Assembly: GCF_041529975.1 (NCBI RefSeq)
Contig: NZ_CP168030.1
Coordinates: 744,001 to 808,000 of the forward strand
DNA from: Microbacterium maritypicum
Lineage (GTDB): Bacteria; Actinomycetota; Actinomycetes; Actinomycetales; Microbacteriaceae
Direction of reading: 5' to 3'
DNA length: 64,000 nt
Shown here: piece by piece, positions 8,427 to 16,983 of the stretch
Layout: each line of letters starts with the position of its first letter
Numbering within the stretch: position 1 is the stretch's first letter
The notes under the pieces: generated by a model
What the model saw: only the letters and a program-made list of their open reading frames with translations
What the model was told of the DNA's origin: nothing
Databases searched by the model: none
Made by a program: the position numbers and the translations under genes

Positions 8427-8438
8427 TTGGGATACCAA
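8427..8438. promoter_or_regulatory. GntR-type dyad TTGGGATACCAA
   Basis: TTGG and CCAA form an inverted repeat with a 4-bp spacer, 38 bp upstream of the FadR-type regulator at 8477. GntR regulators of the FCD class often bind sites of the form TTGGTATACCAA, so autoregulation is likely but inferred. Confidence 0.4.
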
Positions 8439-8476
8439 AAGTTGAGTAACCCGGCCCGTGATGCGAGAATGCCCAG

Positions 8477-9142
8477 ATGGCGGGGGCTATGGGGACAAGC
8501 GGCGAACTCGAATCGGTCAGGGTCACGCGCATCTTGCGCGACGACATCGTGCTGGGCCGACGTGCGCCCGGGTCGCGTCTGGTCGAGCGCGACATCGCGG
8601 CCGAGCTGAGCGTCTCCCGCCTCCCGGTCCGCGAGGCCATCCGCACCCTCGTGGCCGAAGGGGTCGTCGTCGCACGCCCCCGCACCTGGGCGGTCGTGCG
8701 CGAGTTCACCCGCCGCGACATCCAGGATTTCGCCGAGGTCCGTGAGGCCATCGAGACGCTCATCTTCGTCTTCGCCGCCGAGCGTCACGATGAGGCGGGT
8801 ATCGCCCGGATCAGAGCCGCCTACGAGCGCGAGTTCGCGGCGGCCACGGCCCAGGACTCGGAGGCTGCGCGGATCGCGGCGGCCGAATTCCACGAGGTTG
8901 CGGTCGAACTCGCGGGGAACGAGATGCTCGGGGAGCTCATCGCGGTGTTCCTCACCCGGCTGCGGTGGCTGTTCGGGCAGCACGACGATCTGCTCGCCAT
9001 GGCCGAAGAACACCGCATCATCCTCGAGGCGATGGCCGCACGCGACACGGAAGCGCTCCGCCGTATCGTGCCCGCTCACCTCGCCAGCGGCCAGTCGGCA
9101 GCCGAGCGTCGTCTCGCCGACGGTAGCGACCTGTTGGTCTGA
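8477..9142 (+). CDS. GntR-family regulator, FadR/FCD subfamily
   Basis: The 221-residue protein has an N-terminal winged helix ('ILRDDIVLGRRAPGSRLVERDIAAELSVSRLPVREAIRTLVAEGVV', residues 14-60) and an all-helical FCD ligand domain. In the FCD domain, 'FHEVAVELAGNEML' and 'AEEHRIILEAMAARDTEALRRIVPAHL' supply the Asp/His positions that usually bind metal and a carboxylate ligand. Such proteins control uptake or catabolism of organic acids and sugars, but no adjacent target gene of that type is present. A dyad at 8427-8438 suggests autoregulation. Confidence 0.9.
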   Translation: MAGAMGTSGELESVRVTRILRDDIVLGRRAPGSRLVERDIAAELSVSRLPVREAIRTLVAEGVVVARPRTWAVVREFTRRDIQDFAEVREAIETLIFVFAAERHDEAGIARIRAAYEREFAAATAQDSEAARIAAAEFHEVAVELAGNEMLGELIAVFLTRLRWLFGQHDDLLAMAEEHRIILEAMAARDTEALRRIVPAHLASGQSAAERRLADGSDLLV

Positions 9143-9251
9143 ACCGCCGCCGTCCCGCTCGCGCACATTCGGGAACACCGACGACGGGTCCAGTTGTATA
9201 TTGGTCCGATCGGAGTCGGTCCGGAAACGTTGCGCTGTTCTGGGGAGCGAG

Positions 9252-9497
9252 ATGCGGAGTCTTGCTGTCGCGGTCGGGTGCCTGCTGCTTCTCGGAGGAG
9301 TCGCGCTGGTCGCGATCGCCGATCAGGAGCGGGTGGCAGCCCTCACCGCCGTCAAAGCGGAGATCGTCCGTGTCGAGCGCGCCCTGGAGGAATCCCACGG
9401 GGAGAACCTCGAGCTCGCGCAGAAGCTCACCGCACTGCGGTCGCAGATCGCTGAGCAGGATGCCGAGATCGGCGACACCACGGGGTTCCTGCAGTGA
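9252..9497 (+). CDS. Small exported or membrane-anchored coiled-coil protein
   Basis: The 81-residue protein has one N-terminal hydrophobic segment ('LAVAVGCLLLLGGVALVAIA') followed by a continuous amphipathic helix rich in Glu, Leu and Ala ('VKAEIVRVERALEESHGENLELAQKLTALRSQIAEQ'). A GGGGAG Shine-Dalgarno precedes ATG 9252. Its stop overlaps the start of the next gene (9494), and both proteins share an N-terminal export signal plus coiled coil, so they probably function together outside the membrane. I do not recognise a named family. Confidence 0.75.
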   Translation: MRSLAVAVGCLLLLGGVALVAIADQERVAALTAVKAEIVRVERALEESHGENLELAQKLTALRSQIAEQDAEIGDTTGFLQ

Positions 9498-10357
9498 TGC
9501 GCCGGGTGCTGGCGGTCACGCTCGCGGCGGCGGTCGTGCTGTCCGCCGGAGTGCTCGCGCGGGCGGATGCCCTCGATCGGGAGCGCGTCGCGGTCGTGGC
9601 GGAATTCGGCAGCCTGACGCAGGAATACCACGAGGCCAGGCAGCGCACCGAGTATCTCGAGGCGACGATCGCGCAGGCGGAGCAGGACACGGCCGACCGC
9701 GCGGCGGTGCTCGCGGTGCGGCCGGCGTTCGTCGCCGAGATCACGGCCCTGAGCCGCGTCTTCGACAATGCACAGGGGATGGTCGACACCGCCTCTCATC
9801 GGGCTGCCGCGCTGTCGGCCCAGCAGACCGTGCTGGCCGAGTCGAGGGACCCCGCCACGGTCACGGCGGCCACGGCCACGGTGCATGCGCTCGCCGAGAA
9901 GGTCGGCACTCAGGTCGCCTCGGTGCAGGCCGCGCAGAGCGCAGGACCGGGTGGCCCGGCCTGGACATCGAGCGGGCCGGACGGGTACGCGCGGGTGCGG
10001 GCGGCGCTCGACCTCGTCGGCGGAGGTGGTGTCGGGCTGTACGAGTCGTCGTCGTGCGCGGGCGGGAACGCGCCGGCCTGCGCCAACAGCAACGGCTACA
10101 TCAAGTACCGCGGCGACATCGCGAACTGGAGTGCGGGCCGGTTGAACTGGGCCATGGCGCACGAGCTCGCGCACATCTACCAGTTCCGGGTCTGGGGTGC
10201 GCTCACGTCATCCGGCGCGTACGCCTCGATGTTCGGCAACGACCCGGAGTTCCTCGCCAACTGCATGGCCGTCGTCCGCGGCTACCCCGGCTCGGTGGGG
10301 TGCAACGGCGATCAGCAGGCGTGGGCGTCGGGGATCTGGGTGGGCGCGGTCCGCTGA
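9494..10357 (+). CDS. Secreted protein with coiled coil and HExxH metallopeptidase-like motif
   Basis: The 287-residue protein begins with a signal peptide ('MRRVLAVTLAAAVVLSAGVLARADA'), continues with a helical coiled-coil region (about residues 30-145), and ends in a compact domain containing 'LNWAMAHELAHIYQF'. H-E-L-A-H is a zinc-binding HExxH motif, and a downstream Glu/Asp ('NDPEFLANCMAVV') could supply the third ligand. The C-terminal domain also has four cysteines that could pair outside the cell. It overlaps the preceding small coiled-coil gene. A secreted zinc hydrolase or an inactive relative is possible; substrate unknown. GTG 9494 or ATG 9497 may be the start. Confidence 0.75.
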   Translation: MMRRVLAVTLAAAVVLSAGVLARADALDRERVAVVAEFGSLTQEYHEARQRTEYLEATIAQAEQDTADRAAVLAVRPAFVAEITALSRVFDNAQGMVDTASHRAAALSAQQTVLAESRDPATVTAATATVHALAEKVGTQVASVQAAQSAGPGGPAWTSSGPDGYARVRAALDLVGGGGVGLYESSSCAGGNAPACANSNGYIKYRGDIANWSAGRLNWAMAHELAHIYQFRVWGALTSSGAYASMFGNDPEFLANCMAVVRGYPGSVGCNGDQQAWASGIWVGAVR

Positions 10358-10372
10358 CCCGGCCCGGTGCGG

Positions 10373-11212
10373 TCAGGCGACCGGCGTCGTCGTGTCGATC
10401 GCCGCGCGCAGCGGCCGTCGCATCACGCGCCAGTACGACGACGGGGCGATGCGCGTGAGCACGTCGATCAGTCGTGCCTCCCGTCCGACCATCGTGCGGG
10501 CAGCCCTTCGCTCGGTCGCTCGGACGATGCGGGCCGCAGCGTCCGCCGGGTCGGTGTGGTACATCGCGGCCTGTGCGGCGGCGGCACGAGCGGCGACTTC
10601 CGGATCGATCGCGGCGGCGTAGCGCCCGTGCAGGATGATGCCGGTGCGGACCCCGGCCGGATAGACGGCGCCGACGCTGACCGTGGTGCCCTCCAGCTCG
10701 TGCCGCAGTGCCTCGGAGAAGCCCCGCACGGCGAACTTGCTCAGCGCGTACGGGATGCGCCCGGCCGGAGCGGCGAGCGCATACACGCTCGCGAAGTGGG
10801 TGATGTGCGCGGCGGGCGCAGCGCGGAGGGCGGGCAGCAGCGCCTTGGTGATCGACACCGTGCCCCAGAGATTCACGTCGGTGAGCCAGCGCATCTCCTC
10901 CATCGTGAGCTGGTCGAGGTTTCCGAGCATCGACGAGCCGGCGCAGGTGATGAGGGCGTTGACCCTCGGATGCGCTGCGGTGATCTCGGTGGCGGCGGCG
11001 AACACGGCGTCGTCGTCGCGGAGGTCGACCACGTGCCTGGTCACCCGGGCGTCTCCCAGTTCGGCGGCGAGGGTCGCGAGCGCGGCACTGTCGTGGTCGA
11101 TCAGGGCGAGGTGCGCTCCTCGGGTGGCCAGCAGGCGGGCGATGTCGGCGCCCATGCCGTTCGCGGCGCCCGTGATCACGGTGGTGCTGCCGGCGAGATC
11201 GAGGTGTTTCAT
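10373..11212 (-). CDS. Short-chain dehydrogenase/reductase
   Basis: The 279-residue classical SDR starts MKHLDLAGSTTVITGAANGMG, with the TGxxxGxG cofactor loop at residues 14-21. The catalytic Ser is in 'ITHFASVYALAAP' and the YxxxK motif is in 'IPYALSKFAVRGFSEALRHEL', about residue 153. The substrate is unknown. ATG 11212 has a strong AGGAG Shine-Dalgarno, so the 51-residue upstream extension was rejected. It converges with the HExxH gene (15-bp gap), with no obvious terminator between them. Confidence 0.9.
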   Translation of the reverse strand: MKHLDLAGSTTVITGAANGMGADIARLLATRGAHLALIDHDSAALATLAAELGDARVTRHVVDLRDDDAVFAAATEITAAHPRVNALITCAGSSMLGNLDQLTMEEMRWLTDVNLWGTVSITKALLPALRAAPAAHITHFASVYALAAPAGRIPYALSKFAVRGFSEALRHELEGTTVSVGAVYPAGVRTGIILHGRYAAAIDPEVAARAAAAQAAMYHTDPADAAARIVRATERRAARTMVGREARLIDVLTRIAPSSYWRVMRRPLRAAIDTTTPVA

Positions 11213-11342
11213 GAGTCTCCTGCGGTGCGCGATCCGGGGCCGTGGCTGCGGATGTCGGAGGGGTGGGGCATGCTGATCCGGAACCATTCTGGCCGACACC
11301 GGGCCCCAGTGATACCGGTACGCTCGTGGAGAGGAGGTACCG

Positions 11343-11927
11343 GTGGGACGGACAGCGGATGCCATCGCCGAAGGCGTCGCGATCGCGACGGCTGCCGCGC
11401 GCCTCGCCGTGAAGAATCACATCCTCATCGGCACCATCGCCGAAGACGGTGTCTTCGACATGGAGAAGTACATCGACGACGCGCGGGAGGCGCTGCGGGC
11501 GATGGCCGAGGAATCGGAAGAAGCGGCCGCCAACGTCACCGCGCTGCGTAAGCGGGCCAGGGGTCGGCACTCCGATCCGGTGGGCACGCACGACTACCGC
11601 GACCGCGATGTGCGAAACCTGCGCCGCCGGGCCAAGCAGTCCACCGGGGTCGGCCAGCGCCTGCGCGAGATGATGGAAGACCGGGAACGTCTGGCGCAGA
11701 TCGTCGAAGAGGCGCGGGACGCCGCCTGGGCCGACGTGCGCCACAATCTCGACCGCCGATTGCGGGTCGAGGGCATGCGACCGGATCAAGATCCCGACTA
11801 CGGGCGCATGCGCGAGGCACGCATGCAGGCGCTGCGTCTCGTCGACCTGCAGGCGCTCTCCTCCGAGCAGCGCGCGCGGGCCAAACGGCGCAAGAAGCAG
11901 CAGAAAGCCGAGGCGGCGAGCGACTGA
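11343..11927 (+). CDS. Uncharacterised charged helical protein
   Basis: The 194-residue soluble protein is strongly helical and very rich in Arg, Glu and Ala, with a basic tail ending 'RAKRRKKQQKAEAASD'. It lacks recognisable catalytic motifs or export signals. The GTG start at 11343 follows an excellent AGGAGG Shine-Dalgarno with a five-base spacer, so translation is likely efficient. It is divergent from the SDR gene (130-bp gap) and is followed by tRNA-Arg. Homologues in related genomes are sometimes given enzyme names, which I see nothing here to support. The basic tail might contact nucleic acid. Confidence 0.75.
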   Translation: MGRTADAIAEGVAIATAAARLAVKNHILIGTIAEDGVFDMEKYIDDAREALRAMAEESEEAAANVTALRKRARGRHSDPVGTHDYRDRDVRNLRRRAKQSTGVGQRLREMMEDRERLAQIVEEARDAAWADVRHNLDRRLRVEGMRPDQDPDYGRMREARMQALRLVDLQALSSEQRARAKRRKKQQKAEAASD

Positions 11928-11991
11928 GGCCTCGTTTCGCTTTCGCGTCAGGACTGTTGTAGGCTGTTCCACGGCCCGCTGAGCGGGCTGG

Positions 11992-12064
11992 GCGCCCGTA
12001 GCTCAATGGATAGAGCATCTGACTACGGATCAGAAGGTTAGGGGTTCGAGTCCCTTCGGGCGCA
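11992..12064 (+). tRNA. tRNA-Arg (anticodon ACG)
   Basis: The 73-base sequence folds into a normal cloverleaf: 7-bp acceptor stem GCGCCCG/CGGGCGC, D-arm around GCTC...GAGC, anticodon stem TCTGA/TCAGA with loop CTACGGA (anticodon ACG, read as ICG) and T-arm AGGGG TTCGAGT CCCTT. The discriminator base is A and CCA is not encoded. It decodes CGU, CGC and CGA. No integrase gene or att duplication is visible beside it. Confidence 0.97.
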
Positions 12065-12082
12065 CACTGTGTTGAGACAGTA

Positions 12083-12116
12083 CAGAATCCCCGTCGCGAA
12101 AGCGGCGGGGATTCTG
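12083..12116 (+). terminator. Terminator-like hairpin after tRNA-Arg
   Basis: CAGAATCCCCG and CGGGGATTCTG pair perfectly, and the inner bases CGC-GAAA-GCG extend the stem to a very stable hairpin closed by a GAAA tetraloop. It starts 19 bases after the tRNA. A clear T-run is absent (CTATAT follows). Confidence 0.7.
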
Positions 12117-12178
12117 CTATATCCGGGCCGCTGCGTCGCGACGACTGATGGTGCGCTCTCGGTTGACCGCAGGCAGCG

Positions 12179-13108
12179 TCAGAGCAGGCTCGTGATCGCG
12201 GGGTCGCGGCGGGCGACCTCCGCGGCGGTGGCGACGATGACCTCGCGGATCGCCGCGACCGCGACCGCGGGGGTGACGTCGGCACGGTGGGCGAGGCTCA
12301 CGGTGCGGGTCATCATCGGGTGCGTCAGTCGAACCGACCGCAGCGCGGGGCGATCGAGCAGCACCATCGCCGGGACCACCGCGACGCCGACACCGCGTTC
12401 GACGAAGCGCAGCACGGCATCCATCTCGGCTCCCTCGAGCACGTGAGTGGGCACCAGGCCCTCGGCGCGGAAGGCGGCGTCGGTGGTCGCTCGCAGCTCG
12501 TACGTCTCGTCGAGAGCGATCAGCGGGAGGGTGGCCAGGTGGGAGAGGCTCATCGCGGGCATGGTCGAGACCGGTGGCTCTGTCGCGGCGGAGATGACGA
12601 CGAGCTCTTCGGCGAGCAGTGGCATGCGCGTGAGGCTGAAGCCCGACGGTGGTGGACCGTCGGATTCGGTGATGAGGGCGATGTCGACGGCGCCGACGGC
12701 CAACTGCTCGACGAGCCGTCGGGAGCCGCTCTCGGTCAGATGCAGATCGACGCCCGGATGGCTGGCGTGGAACACGCTGATCGCCTCGGCGACGAGGCTG
12801 ATGCAGAGCGTGGGCGGCGCGCCCAGCCGTACGCGTCCACGGCGAAGACCGGCCAGCTCGCCCATCTCATCGCGGATGGCGTCGGCTTCGGCGAGCATGC
12901 GCTGTGCACGGGGGAGGAGCGTCTCTCCCGCGGCGGTGAGTGCGATGTGGCCGCGTGCGCGGTGGAACAGTTCGGCGCCGAGCTCGCGTTCGAGGGTGGA
13001 GATCTGTCGGCTCAGCGACGGCTGTGCCAGGTGTAGGTGCTCGGAGGCGCGGGTGAAATGTCCGAGGCGTGCGACCTCGACGAACCCGCGGAGCTGCTCG
13101 AGGTTCAT
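12179..13108 (-). CDS. LysR-family transcriptional regulator
   Basis: The 309-residue protein has the LysR N-terminal helix-turn-helix ('FVEVARLGHFTRASEHLHLAQPSLSRQISTLERELGAELFHR', residues 10-51) and a periplasmic-binding-like effector domain. It is divergent from the flavoprotein at 13186 with a 77-bp shared region, the standard arrangement for a LysR regulator and its target, so it probably controls that gene. TAGGCT at 13120-13115 lies six bases before ATG 13108, supporting a leaderless start at MNLEQL rather than the ATG two codons upstream. The effector is unknown; a dicarboxylate is a reasonable guess from the neighbour. Confidence 0.92.
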   Translation of the reverse strand: MNLEQLRGFVEVARLGHFTRASEHLHLAQPSLSRQISTLERELGAELFHRARGHIALTAAGETLLPRAQRMLAEADAIRDEMGELAGLRRGRVRLGAPPTLCISLVAEAISVFHASHPGVDLHLTESGSRRLVEQLAVGAVDIALITESDGPPPSGFSLTRMPLLAEELVVISAATEPPVSTMPAMSLSHLATLPLIALDETYELRATTDAAFRAEGLVPTHVLEGAEMDAVLRFVERGVGVAVVPAMVLLDRPALRSVRLTHPMMTRTVSLAHRADVTPAVAVAAIREVIVATAAEVARRDPAITSLL

Positions 13109-13185
13109 GGTCATAGCCTACCCGCATGGTTTCCAGTCAAACTATGCATTGGAGTTATTAGGGTCTCCTAACTAGCGTGAAGCGT

Positions 13186-14916
13186 ATGTCTACCCCCGAA
13201 CGTCAGATATCCACCACTGTCCTCGTCATCGGCACCGGTGGCTCCGGTCTGCGCGCAGCGATCGAGATCGCTGAACACGGAGTCGATGTCCTCGCCGTCG
13301 GCAAGCGCCCGCGTCAGGATGCGCACACTTCCCTCGCGGCCGGCGGCATCAACGCGGCACTCGGCACCATGGACGCCGAGGACAGCTGGCAGCAGCACGC
13401 GGCCGACACCATCAAGGAGAGCTACCTGCTCGCCAACCCGCACACGGTCGAGATCGTCACCCAGGGCGCCGAGCGCGGCATCCGCGACCTCGAGCGGTGG
13501 GGCATGGACTTCGCCCGCGAAGACGACGGCCGCATCTCGCAGCGGTTCTTCGGCGCACACACCTTCCGCCGCACCGCCTTCGCCGGTGACTACACCGGCC
13601 TCGAGATCCAGCGCACGCTCGTGCGAAAGGCCGAGCAGCTCGAGGTCCCGATCCTCGACCACGTCTACATCACCCGTCTGCTCGTGCGCGACAACGTCGT
13701 GTTCGGCGCCTACGGCTTCGATCAGGCCGACGGCACCCGCTACCTGATCCACGCGGATGCCGTGATCCTCGCCGCCGGCGGCCACAACCGCATCTGGCGC
13801 CGCACCTCGTCGCGTCGCGACGAGAACACGGGCGACTCCTTCCGTCTCGCGGTCGACGCCGGAGCGCGCCTGCGCGACCCGGAGCTCGTGCAGTTCCACC
13901 CGTCGGGCATCATCGAACCGGAGAACGCCGCCGGCACCCTGATCTCCGAGGCCGCACGCGGGGAGGGGGGCATCCTCCGCAACGCCCTCGGTGAGCGGTT
14001 CATGGAGAAGTACGACCCGGAGCGCATGGAGCTATCGACCCGCGACCGTGTCGCGCTCGCCGCGTACACCGAGATCAAGGAAGGACGCGGCACCGAGAAC
14101 GGCGGCGTCTGGCTCGACGTGTCGCACCTGCCGCGCGAGACGATCATGACCCGGCTGCCGCGCGTCTACCAGACGATGATGGAGCTGCAGATGCTCGACA
14201 TCACGACCGACCCGATCGAGATCGCCCCCACCGCGCACTACTCGATGGGTGGGGTCTGGGTTCGTCCGGAGGACCACCAGACCGACGTCGAGGGGCTCTA
14301 CGCGATCGGCGAGGCCTCCAGTGGACTGCACGGCGCGAACCGGCTCGGCGGCAACTCGCTCATCGAGCTGCTGGTCTACGGGCGCATCGTCGGGCAGGCC
14401 GCGATGGAGCACGCGGCCGGGCTCGACGCGCAGCGCCGGTCGGCGACGGCCGTCGCGGCAGCACGGGCCGAGATCGACGACCTGCTCGCCGCGGAGGGGC
14501 GCGAGAACGTGCGCGCCCTGCAGCGCGCCATCCGCAACCTCATGACCGAGTACGCAGGCGTCGTCCGTTCGGAAGACGGGCTGCGTGCCGGCCTCGCCGA
14601 CCTCGACATGATCGAGGGGCGCATGGAGGACGTGGGAATCCACCCCGACATCGCCGGTTTCCAGGACCTCGCGCACGCGTTCGACCTCAAGGCCTCGGCG
14701 CTCGCCGCTCGTGCCACGCTCGCGGCCGCGCTGGAGCGCCGGGAGACGCGCGGATGCCACAACCGCAGCGACTTCCCCGACACCGACCCGACCCTGCACG
14801 TGAACCTGGTGTGGTCGCCGACCGCGGGCGTCACCCGCGAGGAGATCCCGGAGGTCTCGCCCGAGATCGCCGAACTCATGCGCGAGGTCGACACCGCGGG
14901 CAAGCTCGTCGAGTAG
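13186..14916 (+). CDS. FAD-binding fumarate reductase / succinate dehydrogenase-type flavoprotein
   Basis: The 576-residue protein belongs to the SdhA/FrdA/NadB flavoprotein family. It has the FAD dinucleotide loop GTGGSG (residues 16-21), 'LVQFHPSGIIEP' carrying the substrate-site HPSG, 'TISEAARGEGG'-type and 'SSGLHGANRLGGNSLIELLVYGR' motifs, and a C-terminal helical domain. The usual flavin-attachment/active segment (S-H-S/T..A-Q-G-G) reads 'AHTSLAAGGINAA', lacking the glutamine. No iron-sulfur or membrane-anchor subunit gene is adjacent, so it is not a standard SdhABCD complex; a soluble fumarate reductase or L-aspartate-oxidase-like enzyme is possible. A divergent LysR gene is its likely regulator. 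ATG 13186 was preferred to GTG 13177. Confidence 0.85.
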   Translation: MSTPERQISTTVLVIGTGGSGLRAAIEIAEHGVDVLAVGKRPRQDAHTSLAAGGINAALGTMDAEDSWQQHAADTIKESYLLANPHTVEIVTQGAERGIRDLERWGMDFAREDDGRISQRFFGAHTFRRTAFAGDYTGLEIQRTLVRKAEQLEVPILDHVYITRLLVRDNVVFGAYGFDQADGTRYLIHADAVILAAGGHNRIWRRTSSRRDENTGDSFRLAVDAGARLRDPELVQFHPSGIIEPENAAGTLISEAARGEGGILRNALGERFMEKYDPERMELSTRDRVALAAYTEIKEGRGTENGGVWLDVSHLPRETIMTRLPRVYQTMMELQMLDITTDPIEIAPTAHYSMGGVWVRPEDHQTDVEGLYAIGEASSGLHGANRLGGNSLIELLVYGRIVGQAAMEHAAGLDAQRRSATAVAAARAEIDDLLAAEGRENVRALQRAIRNLMTEYAGVVRSEDGLRAGLADLDMIEGRMEDVGIHPDIAGFQDLAHAFDLKASALAARATLAAALERRETRGCHNRSDFPDTDPTLHVNLVWSPTAGVTREEIPEVSPEIAELMREVDTAGKLVE

Positions 14917-14940
14917 GTCGCCCGAGACCCCGCGTCCGCG

Positions 14941-14983
14941 CCGAGACCCCCGCCCTGCTGATGTCTGCAGGGCGGGGTCTCGG
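14941..14983 (+). terminator. Intrinsic terminator-like hairpin after the flavoprotein gene
   Basis: CCGAGACCCCcGCCCTGC pairs with GCAGGGCGGGGTCTCGG around an eight-base loop, with one bulged C. It lies 25 bases after the stop codon and also faces the end of the minus-strand gene at 15011, so it can serve both converging genes. Confidence 0.75.
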
Positions 14984-15010
14984 CGGTGATCCGGGGCTTC
15001 AGCGAGTTGC

Positions 15011-15292
15011 TCAGCCGGCCTGCGGCTCTTCCGTGTCGACGACCCCGATCCCCACGGCCTCGTGGTCGGGCTCGGGTTCTTCGCGCTTCGGAGCCTGGGG
15101 CTCCTCGCCCGGGTCCTTCTCGGTGCTCGGCTCTTCGAGGTCTTCGGTGCTCGGCACCTCGCTCGGGTCGGCGTCTTCGGGCGATTCGGCCTCGGCGGGT
15201 GTGGTCGCCTCGCCCGCGCTCGTGTCGGAGGCCGGGGTGGGCGTGGGCGTCTGCGCCTCGGCGGGATCCTGTCCGGGAGTGTTGTTCGTCAT
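15011..15292 (-). CDS. Small acidic low-complexity protein
   Basis: The 93-residue protein consists almost entirely of Pro, Glu, Thr, Ser, Asp and Ala ('TPTPTPASDTSAGEATTPAEAESPEDADPSE' type), has no hydrophobic core and is predicted to be disordered. ATG 15292 follows an AAAGGGG Shine-Dalgarno; the longer start four codons upstream has none. Small acidic disordered proteins of this kind are common in Microbacteriaceae and have no assigned function. Low-complexity coding sequence on a high-GC background is easy to over-call, so the gene is only moderately certain. Confidence 0.55.
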   Translation of the reverse strand: MTNNTPGQDPAEAQTPTPTPASDTSAGEATTPAEAESPEDADPSEVPSTEDLEEPSTEKDPGEEPQAPKREEPEPDHEAVGIGVVDTEEPQAG

Positions 15293-15405
15293 GATGGCCC
15301 CTTTCATGGTGTCGTCCGATCACGATGCCTCGGAAGCACGTGTTGCTGAAGGGGCTTGACGCGGCGCCGAGTTAACCGGGGTGAACCGAAGGCGCCGATG
15401 CGGCG

Positions 15406-15411
15406 TAGCCT
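15406..15411 (+). promoter_or_regulatory. Leaderless -10 element TAGCCT of sdaA
   Basis: TAGCCT ends six bases before GTG 15418. The GGAGGG between them would be too close to act as a Shine-Dalgarno sequence, so a leaderless mRNA is favoured. Confidence 0.6.
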
Positions 15412-15417
15412 GGAGGG

Positions 15418-16914
15418 GTGACTGCGTACGTCTCGGCCTTCGACCTCTTCTCCATCGGAGTGGGGCCTTCGAGCTCCCATACGGTCGGACCGATGCGGGC
15501 CGCCCTCGACTTCGCGCGACGGCTCACCGCGACGGGCGTCCTCCCGCGCGTGGCGCGCGTCGGCAGCACGCTGTACGGCTCGCTCGGTGCCACCGGGATC
15601 GGGCACGGGACTCCGGATGCCGTGGTCGCCGGTCTGCGCGGATTCGCGCCGGAGACGTGCGACCCCGCCGACGTGAGATCCGCCTGGACGGACTTCCCCG
15701 TGGGCGGCGCGCTGTCGATCGACGGCATCCATGACGTCCCGTTCGCGAAGGATGACATCGTCTTCGCGCCGCGCACCCGGCTGCCCGGTCATCCGAACGC
15801 CATGACGATCACCGCGTGGGATGCCGCGGAGCAGGTCGTCGCCGAGGAGACCTATTACTCGGTCGGCGGCGGTTTCATCCGCCGGGACGGAGAGGACGCG
15901 AAACTCACGACCGCGGGGTTCCCCTATTCGTATGCGGATGCCGCGTCGCTGCTCGCCCTGTGCGACGAGAACGAACTGTCGATCGCCGAGGTCGCGCGGC
16001 TCAACGAGACCTCGCTGCGCGGCGAGGAGGAGGTCGCGGCCGGGCTCGACGCGATCTGGGATGCGATGTCGGGGTGCGTCGATGCCGGCCTCCACGCCGA
16101 CGGCACGCTGCCTGGCATCCTCAAGGTGAAGCGGCGGGCCGGGGTGATCCGCGGACAGCTCGAAGCGGTCGAGGCCGAGGGCCATAGGGAGCTTCCGGGC
16201 GAATGGCTCGGCGCCTTCGCCCTGGCCGTCAACGAAGAGAACGCGGCGGGCGGCCGGGTCGTGACCGCACCGACGAACGGTGCCGCAGGCATCCTCCCCG
16301 CCGTCGCCATGTACTGGTGGCGGTTCCTCGCCGATTCCGGCCTGGGCGCGGGCAACGCCGTGACTCCCTACGGTGAGCTGGTCGGCAGCGCGCTGCTGGG
16401 CTTCGAGCCGGACGTCCGGGCGCTGGAGAATGCCAGCGACCTCGACGAGGAGCAGACCGCGGAGGCGAACCGTCGCCGCGGCATCCGTCGTTTCCTGCTC
16501 ACCGCAACGGCCCTCGGGTCGCTGTTCAAGGCGAACGCGTCGATCTCCGGAGCCGAGGGCGGATGCCAGGCCGAGGTCGGCTCCGCGTGCGCCATGGCGG
16601 CCGGCGGCCTCACCGCGGTGATGGGTGGCACGAACCGTCAGATCGAGAACGCCGCCGAGATCGCGATGGAGCACCACCTGGGGCTCACCTGCGACCCGAT
16701 CGGCGGACTCGTGCAGATCCCGTGCATCGAGCGCAACGCGATCGCGGCGTCGACGGCGGTCACGGCGGCTCGTCTCGCACTGCGCGGCGACGGCAGCCAC
16801 TATGTCTCACTGGATGCGGTCGTCGAGACGATGCGCCAGACGGGTGCCGACATGTCGACCAAGTACAAGGAGACCAGCGAGGGCGGCCTCGCGGTCAACG
16901 TCATCGAGTGCTGA
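15418..16914 (+). CDS. sdaA: L-serine ammonia-lyase (L-serine dehydratase), single chain
   Basis: The 498-residue enzyme deaminates L-serine to pyruvate with a 4Fe-4S cluster. The N-terminal beta domain begins '[24 protein letters not shown]' and the C-terminal alpha domain carries the cluster cysteines, including '[20 protein letters not shown]' and '[21 protein letters not shown]'. The conserved '[10 protein letters not shown]' loop is also present. Alpha and beta domains are fused as in most actinobacterial enzymes. The gene appears to be monocistronic with a leaderless GTG start at 15418. Confidence 0.97.
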   Translation: MTAYVSAFDLFSIGVGPSSSHTVGPMRAALDFARRLTATGVLPRVARVGSTLYGSLGATGIGHGTPDAVVAGLRGFAPETCDPADVRSAWTDFPVGGALSIDGIHDVPFAKDDIVFAPRTRLPGHPNAMTITAWDAAEQVVAEETYYSVGGGFIRRDGEDAKLTTAGFPYSYADAASLLALCDENELSIAEVARLNETSLRGEEEVAAGLDAIWDAMSGCVDAGLHADGTLPGILKVKRRAGVIRGQLEAVEAEGHRELPGEWLGAFALAVNEENAAGGRVVTAPTNGAAGILPAVAMYWWRFLADSGLGAGNAVTPYGELVGSALLGFEPDVRALENASDLDEEQTAEANRRRGIRRFLLTATALGSLFKANASISGAEGGCQAEVGSACAMAAGGLTAVMGGTNRQIENAAEIAMEHHLGLTCDPIGGLVQIPCIERNAIAASTAVTAARLALRGDGSHYVSLDAVVETMRQTGADMSTKYKETSEGGLAVNVIEC

Positions 16915-16983
16915 TCGCGCCCGCGCGACGCCGTGTCCGCGGATGCCGGTAGCCTCCACGAGACACCACGCGGAGGGAGCACG

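Noticed and set aside
12083..12116. Possible attachment site beside tRNA-Arg
   Set aside because: No duplicate of the tRNA 3' end, integrase or foreign genes are present; the hairpin looks like an ordinary terminator.
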